NCBI RefSeq assembly: GCF_001182785.1
Contig: NZ_CP012100.1
Coordinates: 445,171-509,170, forward strand
Source: Bacillus thuringiensis
GTDB taxonomy: Bacteria > Bacillota > Bacilli > Bacillales > Bacillaceae_G
Reading direction: 5' to 3'
DNA: 64,000 bases
Within the stretch, counting starts at the first letter, position 1. Each line of letters opens with the position of its first letter. The translations under genes were made by a program, and so were the position numbers. Shown here one piece after another: positions 54,367-62,347 of this stretch. Under the pieces are notes generated by a model. The model was not told the origin of the DNA. It saw nothing but the letters and a program-made list of their open reading frames with translations, and made no database searches.

Positions 54367-54608
54367 ATAGCTTATTACGAGAAAGAGGAACAAGAAACAG
54401 TAATTGTATTTGAACCAACTACAAACTTATGGAACACATATACAAACGTCTCTAAGCACATTAAGAGGTTAAAAACGACTATGTAGCATCGGTTTTTTAT
54501 GATGAGAGTGATTCTGAAGGGAAAACCATTGCTTTGCGTGTAAAAACAGAAAAACTACCATCTAGCTACCCCTTTAACAAGTTAACAAGGAGGAACTATT
54601 ATGGCTAA
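54367..54608 (+). pseudogene. Frameshifted small phage gene
   Basis: AAGGAGAGAT is followed by ATA where a start is expected, then AYYEKEEQETVIVFEPTTNL and WNTYTNVSKHIKRL. The frame then ends at a TAG at 54484 while a second frame continues KNDYVASVFYDESDSEGKTI and ALRVKTEKL to 54606. Lost start and one frameshift. The pattern resembles small conserved phage proteins of the B. cereus group. Confidence 0.55.
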
Positions 54609-54672
54609 CAAGAAAACAAAACAATGTAAGAAGAGAATGAAGAAACAAATGAAGCGACAGCTACAAAATTGA
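54601..54672 (+). CDS. Tiny basic peptide
   Basis: A 23-residue ORF of Lys, Arg and Gln (MANKKTKQCKKRMKKQMKRQ) behind AAGGAGGAAC. The ribosome site is strong but belongs to a decayed region; a real gene is uncertain. Confidence 0.35.
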   Translation: MANKKTKQCKKRMKKQMKRQLQN

Positions 54673-54696
54673 ATCAAGGAGACACCAGTTGTTCAT

Positions 54697-55147
54697 ATGA
54701 TTTTTAGAGAAATTGAAGACATGAGAGCTAAAGAACAAACTGACCGCCATAATGCAAAGGAAAATGAGAGACTAGAAAGAACAGCCCCATATCAGGAAGC
54801 ACTAAATAAGAAGTATGGCGGTACTGTTACGGTAAAGGACAAGTACATTAACCATCATGCAAAGGCTATTACACCGTTGTAGTCGATGCCTTAAAGAGTT
54901 TTACGCCAATCCTGTATGAATTTTAACTCAAGAAGATCAGAAGCATGTTTGCGGTGTAAACCTTGTTCGTATGAGTGGTGGTACATTAAAACCTAAACGA
55001 AAATTAACAGATGAAGACATAATTAAGATGCAGGAACTTGTAGGACAAGGCATGAATGTTTCAAAAATAGCAATGGAGATTGATGTGAGACGTCCAACAA
55101 GAGTTAAATATGTAAAGAAAGCTGAGGAAAGCAGGATTCAAATTTAA
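54697..55147 (+). pseudogene. Broken phage gene with C-terminal helix-turn-helix
   Basis: Three consecutive frames make one protein. The first runs to a TAG at 54880 (MIFREIEDMRAKEQTDRHNA ... KYINHHAKAITPL). A second piece reads VVVDALKSFTPILYEF. The third reads LTQEDQKHVCGVNLVRMSGG and a small HTH (MNVSKIAMEIDVRRPTRVKY) to the stop at 55145. The last 58 codons from ATG 54971 could still be translated alone. At least two frameshifts. Confidence 0.55.
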
Positions 55148-55434
55148 TGAACTTGCTGTCCGTTTTTATTTATCTGTTTTATATTCTTGTTTATTTCATC
55201 TAGCCCATTATGTACATCAGCAAAGCCCTGTTTGAAAGTTTCTTGTATCCCTTTATGTACACTCTTTAAATCATCCAACTTATTATCTGCTGAGGTTGAG
55301 GTTTCCTCATTTAAATTATCCATTTTACTGTCCGACTTATCTAAACTATCTTCTATTTTATCTAACTTAGTCTCCATTTCTGTTAACTTTTCTAGTATCT
55401 GTTTTGCTAATTCAAGTTCTCTTTCAGTTGCCAT
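55144..55434 (-). CDS. Coiled-coil hypothetical protein
   Basis: A 96-residue protein behind AAGGAGGGAATC. Almost wholly heptad-like (LAKQILEKLTEMETKLDKIE, DSLDKSDSKMDNL). Overlaps the 3' end of its upstream partner by 28 bases. No family is recognised. Oligomer formation with the partner is plausible. Confidence 0.6.
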   Translation of the reverse strand: MATERELELAKQILEKLTEMETKLDKIEDSLDKSDSKMDNLNEETSTSADNKLDDLKSVHKGIQETFKQGFADVHNGLDEINKNIKQINKNGQQVH

Positions 55435-55625
55435 GTAGCGATTCCCTCCTTAATTTCTTTTTGGCTGTTACGAAACTTAGAATAGAATCTCTTCATGTCA
55501 GTTCTAAAATCGGTGAACTCGTTACGGAATTCTTTTATATCACCTTTTAATTCTTTCACTTCCTGTGCCATTTCCGTTACCATTTCATATATCTGTTCAA
55601 TCATCTTCTTTTCATTTTCTGTCAT
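55407..55625 (-). CDS. Coiled-coil hypothetical protein
   Basis: A 72-residue protein behind TAGGAGGTC. Heptads run through MIEQIYEMVTEMAQEVKELK and FRNEFTDFRTDMKRF. First gene of a two-gene unit with the ORF at 55144. Resembles many short phage or plasmid coiled-coil proteins; function unknown. Confidence 0.6.
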   Translation of the reverse strand: MTENEKKMIEQIYEMVTEMAQEVKELKGDIKEFRNEFTDFRTDMKRFYSKFRNSQKEIKEGIATWQLKENLN

Positions 55626-55890
55626 AGCAGCAAGACCTCCTAAAAGGTTTTTAGAACCCGTCGCAAAATTATTTTTTAAGAATTGGTTACTTGATTATAG
55701 CAAAAAACTTAAAGACATTCATTTTCTATAAAGCTGTACAGCGAATCGAGTAATATAATTACCTTCCTAATTTAAAGTTACTTCTTAGCAACATTTGAAA
55801 TATAACCAGCGGAAAATCAAAAAACAATGGTAATAAAAGGATTTCTCCTTCTATTATCGAAATCTATATATTAGAAAGGTGGTGAAAAAA

Positions 55891-56100
55891 ATGACATTGG
55901 AATCCCCTCAGTAAATGTTAATGAAAACGTACAATTCAGCAATTACTTAGTCTTTAGAACTACTTGAAGATGAGGATACACTTGAGGAATTACTTGTCTT
56001 AGTCAAAGAGTTTCTTCAGCAAGCAGAACAAGTAAATAAAGTTGTGAATAATAGGGAAGCGGCTATTTTCTTATTAAAAGAACTAAAACTAATTGGATAA
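55891..56100 (+). pseudogene. Small gene with two in-frame stops
   Basis: ATG behind AAAGGTGGTG. The single frame reads MTLESPQ, TAA, MLMKTYNSAIT, TAG, then SLELLEDEDTLEELLVLVKE and NREAAIFLLKELKLIG. All pieces are in one frame, so two point mutations (TAA at 55912, TAG at 55948) killed a 70-codon helical protein. Confidence 0.6.
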
Positions 56101-56215
56101 CATAAACCTTCCAAGGTCTTTTTCTAATTGTGAAAGAGACCTTTTAAAAAATCCTATTTCTACAATTAGTTATTTTTAGGAAATTGGTGTGTATTTTATA
56201 ACCAGTAGATACCCC

Positions 56216-56253
56216 TAAAAAAGACTCATGTCCCCCTATGGTGGGGGGGACAT
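56216..56253 (-). terminator. Terminator of the reverse transcriptase operon
   Basis: ATGTCCCCC / GGGGGACAT stem of nine pairs (56228-56253). On the minus strand it is followed four bases later by six T. It is the first terminator after the RT gene. Confidence 0.8.
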
Positions 56254-56354
56254 AAAAAGAATAGTATTATATTGATAGCCTTATAGTGTCGTATTGCATC
56301 CGTTCTGTCTGTCGCTTTTTCATTCTTTTCTTTTGTTTTTTGTTCTGTTGCCAT
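56226..56354 (-). CDS. Possible 42-residue basic peptide at the end of the RT operon
   Basis: ATG at 56354 with AAGGA nine bases upstream. Reads MATEQKTKEKNEKATDRTDA, IRHYKAINIILFFL and a few residues that come from the terminator stem. A charged head and a short hydrophobic segment. The overlap with the terminator argues against it, the ribosome site argues for it. Confidence 0.3.
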   Translation of the reverse strand: MATEQKTKEKNEKATDRTDAIRHYKAINIILFFLCPPHHRGT

Positions 56355-56395
56355 CGTGTGGTGTCCTTATGTAATGCTTACTTTACTTATTGCCT

Positions 56396-56492
56396 AGTGT
56401 CTATCATGCCGTATAGCTATACCGTCGAATGTGACGGGATAGTTTGTTGGTGGTGCTATATGTCTTATTATATAGTCGGGGGTATAGACACT
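56396..56492 (-). ncRNA. Structured RNA element downstream of the RT gene
   Basis: AGTGTCTAT (56396-56404) and ATAGACACT (56484-56492) are perfect complements that close a loop holding three further hairpins: the palindrome GTATAGCTATAC, CCGTC/GACGG with a six-base loop, and CTATAT/ATATAG. It lies about 70 bases after the RT stop and before the operon terminator, so it is transcribed with the RT. The sequence is not coding on either strand in a convincing way. Candidate non-coding RNA of the system. Confidence 0.5.
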
Positions 56493-56562
56493 TTTGATTC
56501 AACCAAAAAGAAGCGTTCCACATCTATGGATACGCCTTTACATAAGTTTATTGAGTTAGGTT

Positions 56563-57945
56563 TTAAGAAATATCTTGTACATCTTGTTCTAACAACTTTA
56601 TTGGTTTATATACCTTTGCATAGTAGAGTCTCTCAATATGTTCTTCTGTTTTGAGAAATTTTTCTTTAACATTAAATGTATCGATCAATAAAAATTTCTT
56701 TTCTTCTACTGTGAGAATATCTGGTCTATGTACATATTTAGTTTTGGATCTATTATAAATAATTTCATAATATGTTTTTACAAAACTCTTAATTATTAAC
56801 CCTGTAACATTTTCTTTAAGATTAAAGTCGTCGATTAGCTTTTTTACAAACCAATCAAAGTGGTAAAAAACATTGGTGTCATCTATTTGAGAATAGAAAA
56901 AAACCCATCCATACTTTTTTTCTTTCTCAGAAGTTCCATTAACTTTATTGCTAATAGACCCGGTTATTTTGTTATTTAAATAAAAAACAAATTCTTTAGG
57001 CGAAATTTTATTTGTGTGACTGTATCGAGTAAACATATCAACAATAGACTTCTCGAATTTTAATTTTGTAGATTTCTTAATAGTTAACCCAATTTTCCCA
57101 ATTGACTTCAATTTTTCAATTCTATAGCCCAAAAAATCATAGCCAACTTGATCTATTTTCCCTTGCTTACATTTGCTTTTATTCAATTTTAATTTATGAT
57201 TTTCTTCTATATCTTTAAAAATATTATCCTTAATTTTATGTATATCTTTTTCTTTACATAAAATTAGAATGTCATCTACATATCTATAATACCGAAATCT
57301 CTTTTTTGATTTGTATTTTTTGTCCATTTCTTTAAAATATATTTCAGCTAAAACATTTGAGATAGACAATCCTTGCGGGACACCTATACAGTTTGAATAT
57401 AAGCTATCCTTTTTTGAATGGTTTTTAGAAACTGTAGGCGTTCTAATTGCATTTAAAATTAGATTTTTCACAAGGGGGGTTCTAATCTTTTTAAATAATT
57501 TCTTTTCTAAAATACTATGATTTATATTATCGTAAAAATTCTTTATATCAATTTTAATAAAAGAATCAAATTTATTTAACTCGTTTTTCATATCTCCAAT
57601 TACTGTTTGTACTAGGGGCTGTTCAATTGAAAATGATTCTTGAATTATTTTGTGTAATCCCTTAAGTACAATTTTATCTCTAACAGTTGGAATTGATATC
57701 ACCCGAGGAGGGCTACTTCTATCTTTTATAAATAACTTCTCCCGATAAGCTGTAAATCTGTAAGTATCATTAAATACTTTTCTGTTAATTGTATTTAAAT
57801 GAATGTCTATGTTCTTATCGAAAACTCTCTTCACCATTCTATCTATACCTGAAGCAGTATTATGATGGATTGTTTTTCCATACAAATCTCTTAAGTTTTT
57901 TAGCTGATACATCTCATTAAAATGTAGATAAGCTGGTAATGACAT
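56563..57945 (-). CDS. Reverse transcriptase of the defence-associated (UG/DRT) type
   Basis: 460 residues from ATG 57945, seven bases after the SLATT stop with GGAAGTGA between; a longer frame to 57966 overlaps the SLATT end. RT blocks in order: SPPRVISIPTVRDKIVLKGL (RT1-2, about 78), FIKIDIKNFYDNINH (RT3, catalytic Asp 133), GVPQGLSISNVLAEIYF (RT4, about 188), YRYVDDILIL (RT5, catalytic Asp pair 224-225), and GYDFLGYRI (RT7). About 180 residues follow the palm as a helical thumb-like part. It lacks the maturase and endonuclease domains of group II introns, and the VTG and NAxxH motifs of retrons. The SLATT partner points to a defence RT. Confidence 0.88.
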   Translation of the reverse strand: MSLPAYLHFNEMYQLKNLRDLYGKTIHHNTASGIDRMVKRVFDKNIDIHLNTINRKVFNDTYRFTAYREKLFIKDRSSPPRVISIPTVRDKIVLKGLHKIIQESFSIEQPLVQTVIGDMKNELNKFDSFIKIDIKNFYDNINHSILEKKLFKKIRTPLVKNLILNAIRTPTVSKNHSKKDSLYSNCIGVPQGLSISNVLAEIYFKEMDKKYKSKKRFRYYRYVDDILILCKEKDIHKIKDNIFKDIEENHKLKLNKSKCKQGKIDQVGYDFLGYRIEKLKSIGKIGLTIKKSTKLKFEKSIVDMFTRYSHTNKISPKEFVFYLNNKITGSISNKVNGTSEKEKKYGWVFFYSQIDDTNVFYHFDWFVKKLIDDFNLKENVTGLIIKSFVKTYYEIIYNRSKTKYVHRPDILTVEEKKFLLIDTFNVKEKFLKTEEHIERLYYAKVYKPIKLLEQDVQDIS

Positions 57946-57952
57946 TTTTATT

Positions 57953-58822
57953 TCACTTCCAAACAAATAATGTAATAAGTGCGATAATCGGAATTATGAA
58001 TATTGATACCTTTAAAATCCTATTTTTAACTGTATATTTTTTATAGGAAGTTTGATCTTCCAGTGTATCTAATTTTTTGTTGTTTTTTAAGTAAACTAAT
58101 CGATCTACAGAACTATGATTGTCCGTTTTATCCAAAATATGACTATATTCCTTTTTAATTTCATTAAACTTAATTATTCTACTTGGATAATCTAAATCCT
58201 CGAGTATAAGATCTTGGCATTGACTTTCGATCTTCGTTAAATCTAAATAACATTGTTTATAAGCGATTGCTTTTTCTTTGTAACCATATAAAGAAACAAA
58301 CAGTGAGATTCCAAATAAAGCTACAGAAGAAATCAAAGTCAGAACAGAAATCTTGTCTACCATTACTTGATTAGTAATAACAAGACCTAATATTGATAAA
58401 GACAAAACTATCAAGGTATAAAAATTAACAACAAATAAAGAAAAAATATTGTTATTATTCATTCGTACTTCTGATTCCATCCGAGTTTTTTTAGTAACCC
58501 ATACTCTATTATCTTTAAAATATGTTATTTCCTTTAAAAGGCTAGTTTCTTTATTTGATTTTTCAGTAGTGGTTAGTCCAGCCAATAAATCTTTAATTCC
58601 ATTTAAAACTGAAGTTTCTTCTTTTTCTGAATTATTCATCTCAAGGAATAAGTCTCTAATTTCTCGTAAAAGAGTCGTATCTCTTTTTTTCGTACTGCTT
58701 TCTTCAATTTCTTTTTCAGTATCAAACCTTAAAGTTTCACTCGTAGAATAAATCGAATCTTCTGTTATTTTAGTACCTTTCGTTTTAGTGTCGTGTTTAC
58801 TCGTTTCAGTTGCTTCAACCAA
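57953..58822 (-). CDS. SLATT-domain membrane effector paired with the RT
   Basis: About 290 residues from TTG 58822 behind AGAGGTG (a GTG at 58831 lies inside that site). The central part matches the SLATT fold: two membrane segments (FVVNFYTLIVLSLSILGLVI and VLTLISSVALFGISLFVSLY), then GYKEKAIAYKQCYLDLTKIE and a YSHILDKTDNHSSVDR motif. A third hydrophobic helix ends the protein. SLATT proteins are predicted pore-forming suicide effectors; one family is known to sit beside reverse transcriptases. Unusual here is a 100-residue N-terminus with three TxLLxEIxxL-like repeats. Last seven bases before the RT start form the coupling region. Confidence 0.8.
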   Translation of the reverse strand: MVEATETSKHDTKTKGTKITEDSIYSTSETLRFDTEKEIEESSTKKRDTTLLREIRDLFLEMNNSEKEETSVLNGIKDLLAGLTTTEKSNKETSLLKEITYFKDNRVWVTKKTRMESEVRMNNNNIFSLFVVNFYTLIVLSLSILGLVITNQVMVDKISVLTLISSVALFGISLFVSLYGYKEKAIAYKQCYLDLTKIESQCQDLILEDLDYPSRIIKFNEIKKEYSHILDKTDNHSSVDRLVYLKNNKKLDTLEDQTSYKKYTVKNRILKVSIFIIPIIALITLFVWK

Positions 58823-58843
58823 TATATTCACCTCTTTAATATT

Positions 58844-58952
58844 GAGTAAGGTTCCGATGGTTTGGATGGAATATTCCTGTCGGAATCATTGTAGATACAT
58901 AAGTACCATTGATTAGAACACCTCGTGAGGTCACTATGTTGGAACCTTACTC
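58844..58952 (-). ncRNA. Structured RNA upstream of SLATT-RT, closed by a 12-bp stem
   Basis: On the minus strand the element begins GAGTAAGGTTCC (58952-58941) and ends with its exact complement GGAACCTTACTC (58855-58844). Inside are the hairpins CCTC-AC-GAGG and ATTCC-GACA-GGAAT plus about 45 unpaired bases. The predicted promoter would start transcription at the first base of the stem. The end is 13 bases before the SLATT ribosome site. No terminator T run follows. This size and layout suit the template-type non-coding RNA of defence RTs. Confidence 0.6.
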
Positions 58953-58958
58953 TTATCT

Positions 58959-58987
58959 AATATCTCATATCCTTCAATTTTAGACAA
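58959..58987 (-). promoter_or_regulatory. Predicted SigA promoter of the RNA-SLATT-RT operon
   Basis: TTGTCT (58987-58982), 17 bases, GATATT (58964-58959): four of six matches in each box with ideal spacing. The expected start, about seven bases on, is base 58952, the first base of the closing stem. Confidence 0.5.
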
Positions 58988-59128
58988 TATAATACAAGGA
59001 ATTATGTGAAAAAATTTCCATTTGAAAATCGCAAATCATAAACTACTAATATTAAAGATTTTTATATGGATTTAAAAGAAAAGAGATATCTTTAGGTTTC
59101 CCTCTCTAAATGCCTTTTTAGATCTTTA

Positions 59129-59250
59129 TTAAATCAATTCTGAAACAAGCGTCCATCTGTCAAAGAATTTAGAAACGTTGTATTCCTGATCCCGATCCTC
59201 TACATACTTTCCATCTTTGTATTGGAAGTAAAAATGATATGATTGTAAGA
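59129..59250 (-). pseudogene. C-terminal relic of an unknown gene
   Basis: The minus strand reads LILQSYHFYFQYKDGKYVED, RDQEYNVSKFFDRWTLVSEL and a stop at 59129. It looks like real protein sequence but has no start or ribosome site and no upstream continuation. Unknown family; part of the decayed prophage around the RT operon. Confidence 0.4.
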
Positions 59251-59327
59251 TAAGGTGAAAATATGAAGATCAATGTCATTATTAGTAATATCCTTCTAAC
59301 CAACAGTATGCCATGATGATACGTGTT

Positions 59328-59576
59328 CTAAATGGCTTTTGCTGTAATATCTGTATTAGTTTCATTAAGACAGTTAATAACGTATTGTCTAGCAATAGAA
59401 AGGGTGATTTTTTCTAGGCTGTCATTGTTTTGATCATTAGGAACACCTGATGTTTGCGGATTGTTTCCTTCTTCCTCATCACCAGCATTATTTAATCGAT
59501 TTACTAATACTATGACTTTTTCCTCTAAAAACTTAACTCTAGAAAACAGTTCCAAAATGATACCCTCGTTACTCAT
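59328..59576 (-). CDS. Hypothetical protein, possibly truncated
   Basis: 82 residues from ATG 59576 (MSNEGIILELFSRVKFLEEK) behind TGGAGG. An N-terminal coiled coil of about 30 residues, an acidic Asn-rich linker, then LEKITLSIARQYVINCLNET. The abrupt ending suggests the C-terminal domain was lost. The coiled-coil-plus-linker design is common in phage-borne proteins; function unknown. Confidence 0.55.
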   Translation of the reverse strand: MSNEGIILELFSRVKFLEEKVIVLVNRLNNAGDEEEGNNPQTSGVPNDQNNDSLEKITLSIARQYVINCLNETNTDITAKAI

Positions 59577-59669
59577 TTTATCAACCTCCATCTTAAAACA
59601 TCTAACTATTTTATTAAGTTGGATAGTTATCTAATAATGTAACTGTCCTAGGAAAACAGTTGATAAAAA

Positions 59670-60056
59670 ATGGTAAATCAGTATGTGGAATGGGTATTTG
59701 AAAATTTTAATTTACGTCAAATAAACTATGGTCCAGCTCTTGCTGACAAGCTTTTTAAGCAGTGGGAAATGTTCGGAATTCAATGTGTAGAAGTTCCAAA
59801 GTATCCGCCGCATATGAATGAACCATTTGATGACTTTGAAATTTTATTACTCCAGTACCGAATTAATACGGACAATTCTTTACTTATTTTCTGTGCAAAT
59901 GACGCAAAAATAATTACAGATATAAATAATTTAAAAGCACTATCAAAACGTAAATCACCAAAACATATTGACGGTTTCGTGGCTATGTTAATTGGTCATA
60001 AAGTAACGTTGAATATAATGGAAGACGCTATTTTAGAAGAAGAGTATGAGGAATGA
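59670..60056 (+). pseudogene. C-terminal fragment of phage terminase large subunit
   Basis: 128 codons without a ribosome site. VNQYVEWVFENFNLRQINYG, then KQWEMFGIQCVEVPKYPPHM, then KRKSPKHIDGFVAMLIGHKV correspond to the nuclease end of Terminase_1-type large subunits: strand, EG(F)xxVxV(P) block and the HIDG(I/V)VA metal-binding motif. The ATPase half is absent. Followed by other phage relics in the expected terminase-portal order. Confidence 0.72.
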
Positions 60057-60131
60057 TTAGTTAATATTTTTTATGCTGAGTCCACTGAAAATTGGTTTGC
60101 TATTTTTTTGATAAGTCTACTAAAAATTTTC

Positions 60132-60654
60132 AATGGCAAGTATAGCAGCTTTTGGGGCCTATATAGCAGCACTTATAACCATATGCAATGTTTATAAAAA
60201 AAAATAAGTCTAATTTTAAGGCGAATATAATTGCTAAATCGAGAATTGAGTGGATTCCAGAGATTAGAAAGAAACGTGTAGATTTTATGTCTGCATGCTA
60301 TAATTTGTTCGATTATATTGAAGCTCATGGTGAAAGCATAATATATAGTGAGAAAAGAGAAAAAGAGTTTATCAGATTAAAAAATGAAATTGAAAAAACG
60401 GAACTTTATTAATTTTGTATTTTGGTCCTAATCTTGACGGAAATAAGAATAACGATCTTATTGTTTATTTAATCAGTAGTCTCCTTAGATTGATAACTGC
60501 TAAAGATGTAAATAGTGATTTATATAGTCTTACAGAGCTAGATGATAAAGTTCTTGTGCTAGGGGACTTTTTAAGGATTGATTTTAAAGCTGAATGGAAG
60601 AGATCTAATGGGGAGATAAAGGATTCTGAAATTCAAGAATATCTTGAACAGTAA
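60132..60654 (+). pseudogene. Frameshifted membrane-anchored hypothetical gene
   Basis: Three frames form one protein. MASIAAFGAYIAALITICNV (membrane anchor) runs into an A9 tract at about 60197-60205, where the frame breaks. The second frame reads NKSNFKANIIAKSRIEWIPE to 60410. The third reads YFGPNLDGNKNNDLIVYLIS to LDDKVLVLGDFLRIDFKAEW and the stop at 60652. One anchor plus a helical cytoplasmic domain, a type often carried as phage cargo. The A9 tract could slip, so the first break might be bypassed. Confidence 0.65.
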
Positions 60655-60784
60655 TGGTTGTATGTAAAAACCATGGGAATCTTTTGAAGATGAAATAGAA
60701 AATGGAAAAGAGCGAGTTGAAGCTAAATATCGTTTAGGAGAAGAGAAATATAGAATTCGAACGTCCTAGGCATGATGTTAAACC

Positions 60785-61370
60785 CCTTCTTTTGTACCTG
60801 AAAGGCGGTGAGAGATTGAGTTTAAAGAATAGGTTTTCAAATACCTATTTAAAAAAGCTGGAAAGCACAGTTACCTTGATAATGTTTTAGAAAAGAGCAT
60901 TTGTTACGGGGGTGTGTATATAACAGATTCAAACATCTTACAATCAAGCGATGTTTATGAATTGCTACAAGAAATCAATAATCAAATGATATTGGCGGAT
61001 ATTGTTGTGGGAGATGCATTTGGGAATGAAATTAAAGATAAAATTGCACTTCAAACCTTAAAGAGTCCTAACAATTATCTAACACAATTTTAGTTCGTTA
61101 AATTAATCAGGAATACCTATTTATTTGAGGGGGAAACATTCCCGATATTAAATGGTGCTCAAATACATTTAGTGTCAAATGTTTTACATAGCTAGATGAT
61201 AATTTGGTAGAGCATTTTAAGATTGGTGGTCAAGAGATTCCTCTATTTATGATTCGTCATGTGAAAAATATTAGTGCAGATTATTTAAGGGCAAAGGGTC
61301 TTCTTGATTTTAGAAGAATTTACTTTTATTATGGGATTTCCTTTATATCCTGTTATGAAGAAATATGATT
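60785..61370 (+). pseudogene. Degenerate phage portal-like gene
   Basis: Fragments in several frames. FKYLFKKAGKHSYLDNVLEK leads to GGVYITDSNILQSSDVYELL, QEINNQMILADIVVGDAFGN and a PNNYLTQF before a stop at 61092. After breaks come FEGETFPILNGAQ-like and EHFKIGGQEIPLFMIRHVKN pieces. The wording and the position after terminase suggest a portal protein. Many stops; not functional. Confidence 0.5.
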
Positions 61371-61736
61371 AGTTTTATTAAGATTTATATAAACGTTTAG
61401 ATGCTAAATCTATGTATGATCTTAGGACATACAGTCCTTAACTTTTTATTATGAGTTTAATGGTTGGAAAGAGATTGAATTTAAAAAACAAAAATGATGT
61501 TTTGTTTTTTGGCGGTTTGAATTATGAGTGGTATTTTGTCTATTTTGGGATTGAAAACCAGTTGTATGAAGGGTTTAAGCCCAGTCCGAAATTGACGTTT
61601 GCGTACTTTTTATAAAACAGTATAAATAAAAATGATAAATGAGAATTAGAATTAATAACATAATAACGTAATGTTTTTATAATTTAATTTATTTTTTAGT
61701 ACAAAATCTATGCTATAAATATTCGAATTTATAGCA

Positions 61737-61780
61737 GGAAGCATAACTTTACTTAAAATACAGGTTTATGCTTCTTTTTA
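61737..61780. terminator. Terminator at the end of the prophage relic
   Basis: GAAGCATAA / TTATGCTTC stem followed by five T, directly after a second hairpin GCTATAAAT / ATTTATAGC at 61711-61734. Confidence 0.7.
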
Positions 61781-61927
61781 ATACAATCGTTACAAGTAAG
61801 AGTTTTTGAACAGCTCGCATTTGCTTGTGAAACCCACCTGTATATTACGAGTTTTTATATATTAAAATATCATTTGTAACTATAAGTTAAATACTGTTAA
61901 ACTATAATTACAATGGAGGTGTTTAGA

Positions 61928-62113
61928 TTGAACAAAATGTCTTTGGGCCTTACTTTTGTTTCAGTAGGTATTACATTCTTAATGCTATTGTTAACAGTAT
62001 CGTTACCAACTGTATTATGGGCAGTTTCACTTGGAACAAGTATTGTACTGAATTTCATAGGTACTGCAATTTTAATGCAGTTTATCAAAACAACAAAAGA
62101 GAGTATATTGTGA
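61928..62113 (+). CDS. Small two-segment membrane protein
   Basis: 61 residues from TTG 61928 (NKMSLGLTFVSVGITFLMLL) behind ATGGAGGTG. Two hydrophobic segments (GLTFVSVGITFLMLLLTVSL and SLGTSIVLNFIGTAILMQFI). A polar, Lys-containing tail. No family is recognised. Possibly linked with the membrane protein 235 bases downstream. Confidence 0.55.
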   Translation: MNKMSLGLTFVSVGITFLMLLLTVSLPTVLWAVSLGTSIVLNFIGTAILMQFIKTTKESIL

Positions 62114-62347
62114 AGTAACAATAAATTCAGTTAAGAACAAATAAAGTTATTTAACGAAGATGGGTATAACATTAGGTTTTTATACCATTTTTCATTTCTT
62201 TGTATAAATAGAATTAATACTGTTATTAGAATTAAGGAGGAAAGCATCTCAGAGTAATGAACACTCTTATAATTTCTTGAAATCAAAAAGATTTATAAAA
62301 CAAGTATTACAAGAATTTTTTAAAACTTTTAATCGGAGACGGTATTG

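Noticed and set aside
54971..55147. Independent 58-residue HTH gene
   Set aside because: Upstream frames continue the same protein, so it is treated as the last piece of a frameshifted gene; independent translation remains possible.
56427..56546. 39-codon minus-strand ORF after the RT gene
   Set aside because: No ribosome site and it lies within the structured RNA element.
56286..56654. 122-codon plus-strand ORF antisense to the RT end
   Set aside because: Composition is Cys/Phe/Tyr-rich and unnatural, no ribosome site, and it crosses the structured RNA and the RT gene.
56563..57945. Group II intron maturase
   Set aside because: No maturase X or endonuclease domain, and no intron domain V/VI hairpin next to it.
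56563..58952. Retron interpretation of the RT locus
   Set aside because: The RT lacks the retron VTG and NAxxH motifs and its partner is a SLATT protein; only the closing stem of the RNA is retron-like.
58844..58952. Simple terminator of an upstream gene
   Set aside because: The arms are 85 bases apart with inner hairpins and no T tract follows, so it does not fit an intrinsic terminator.
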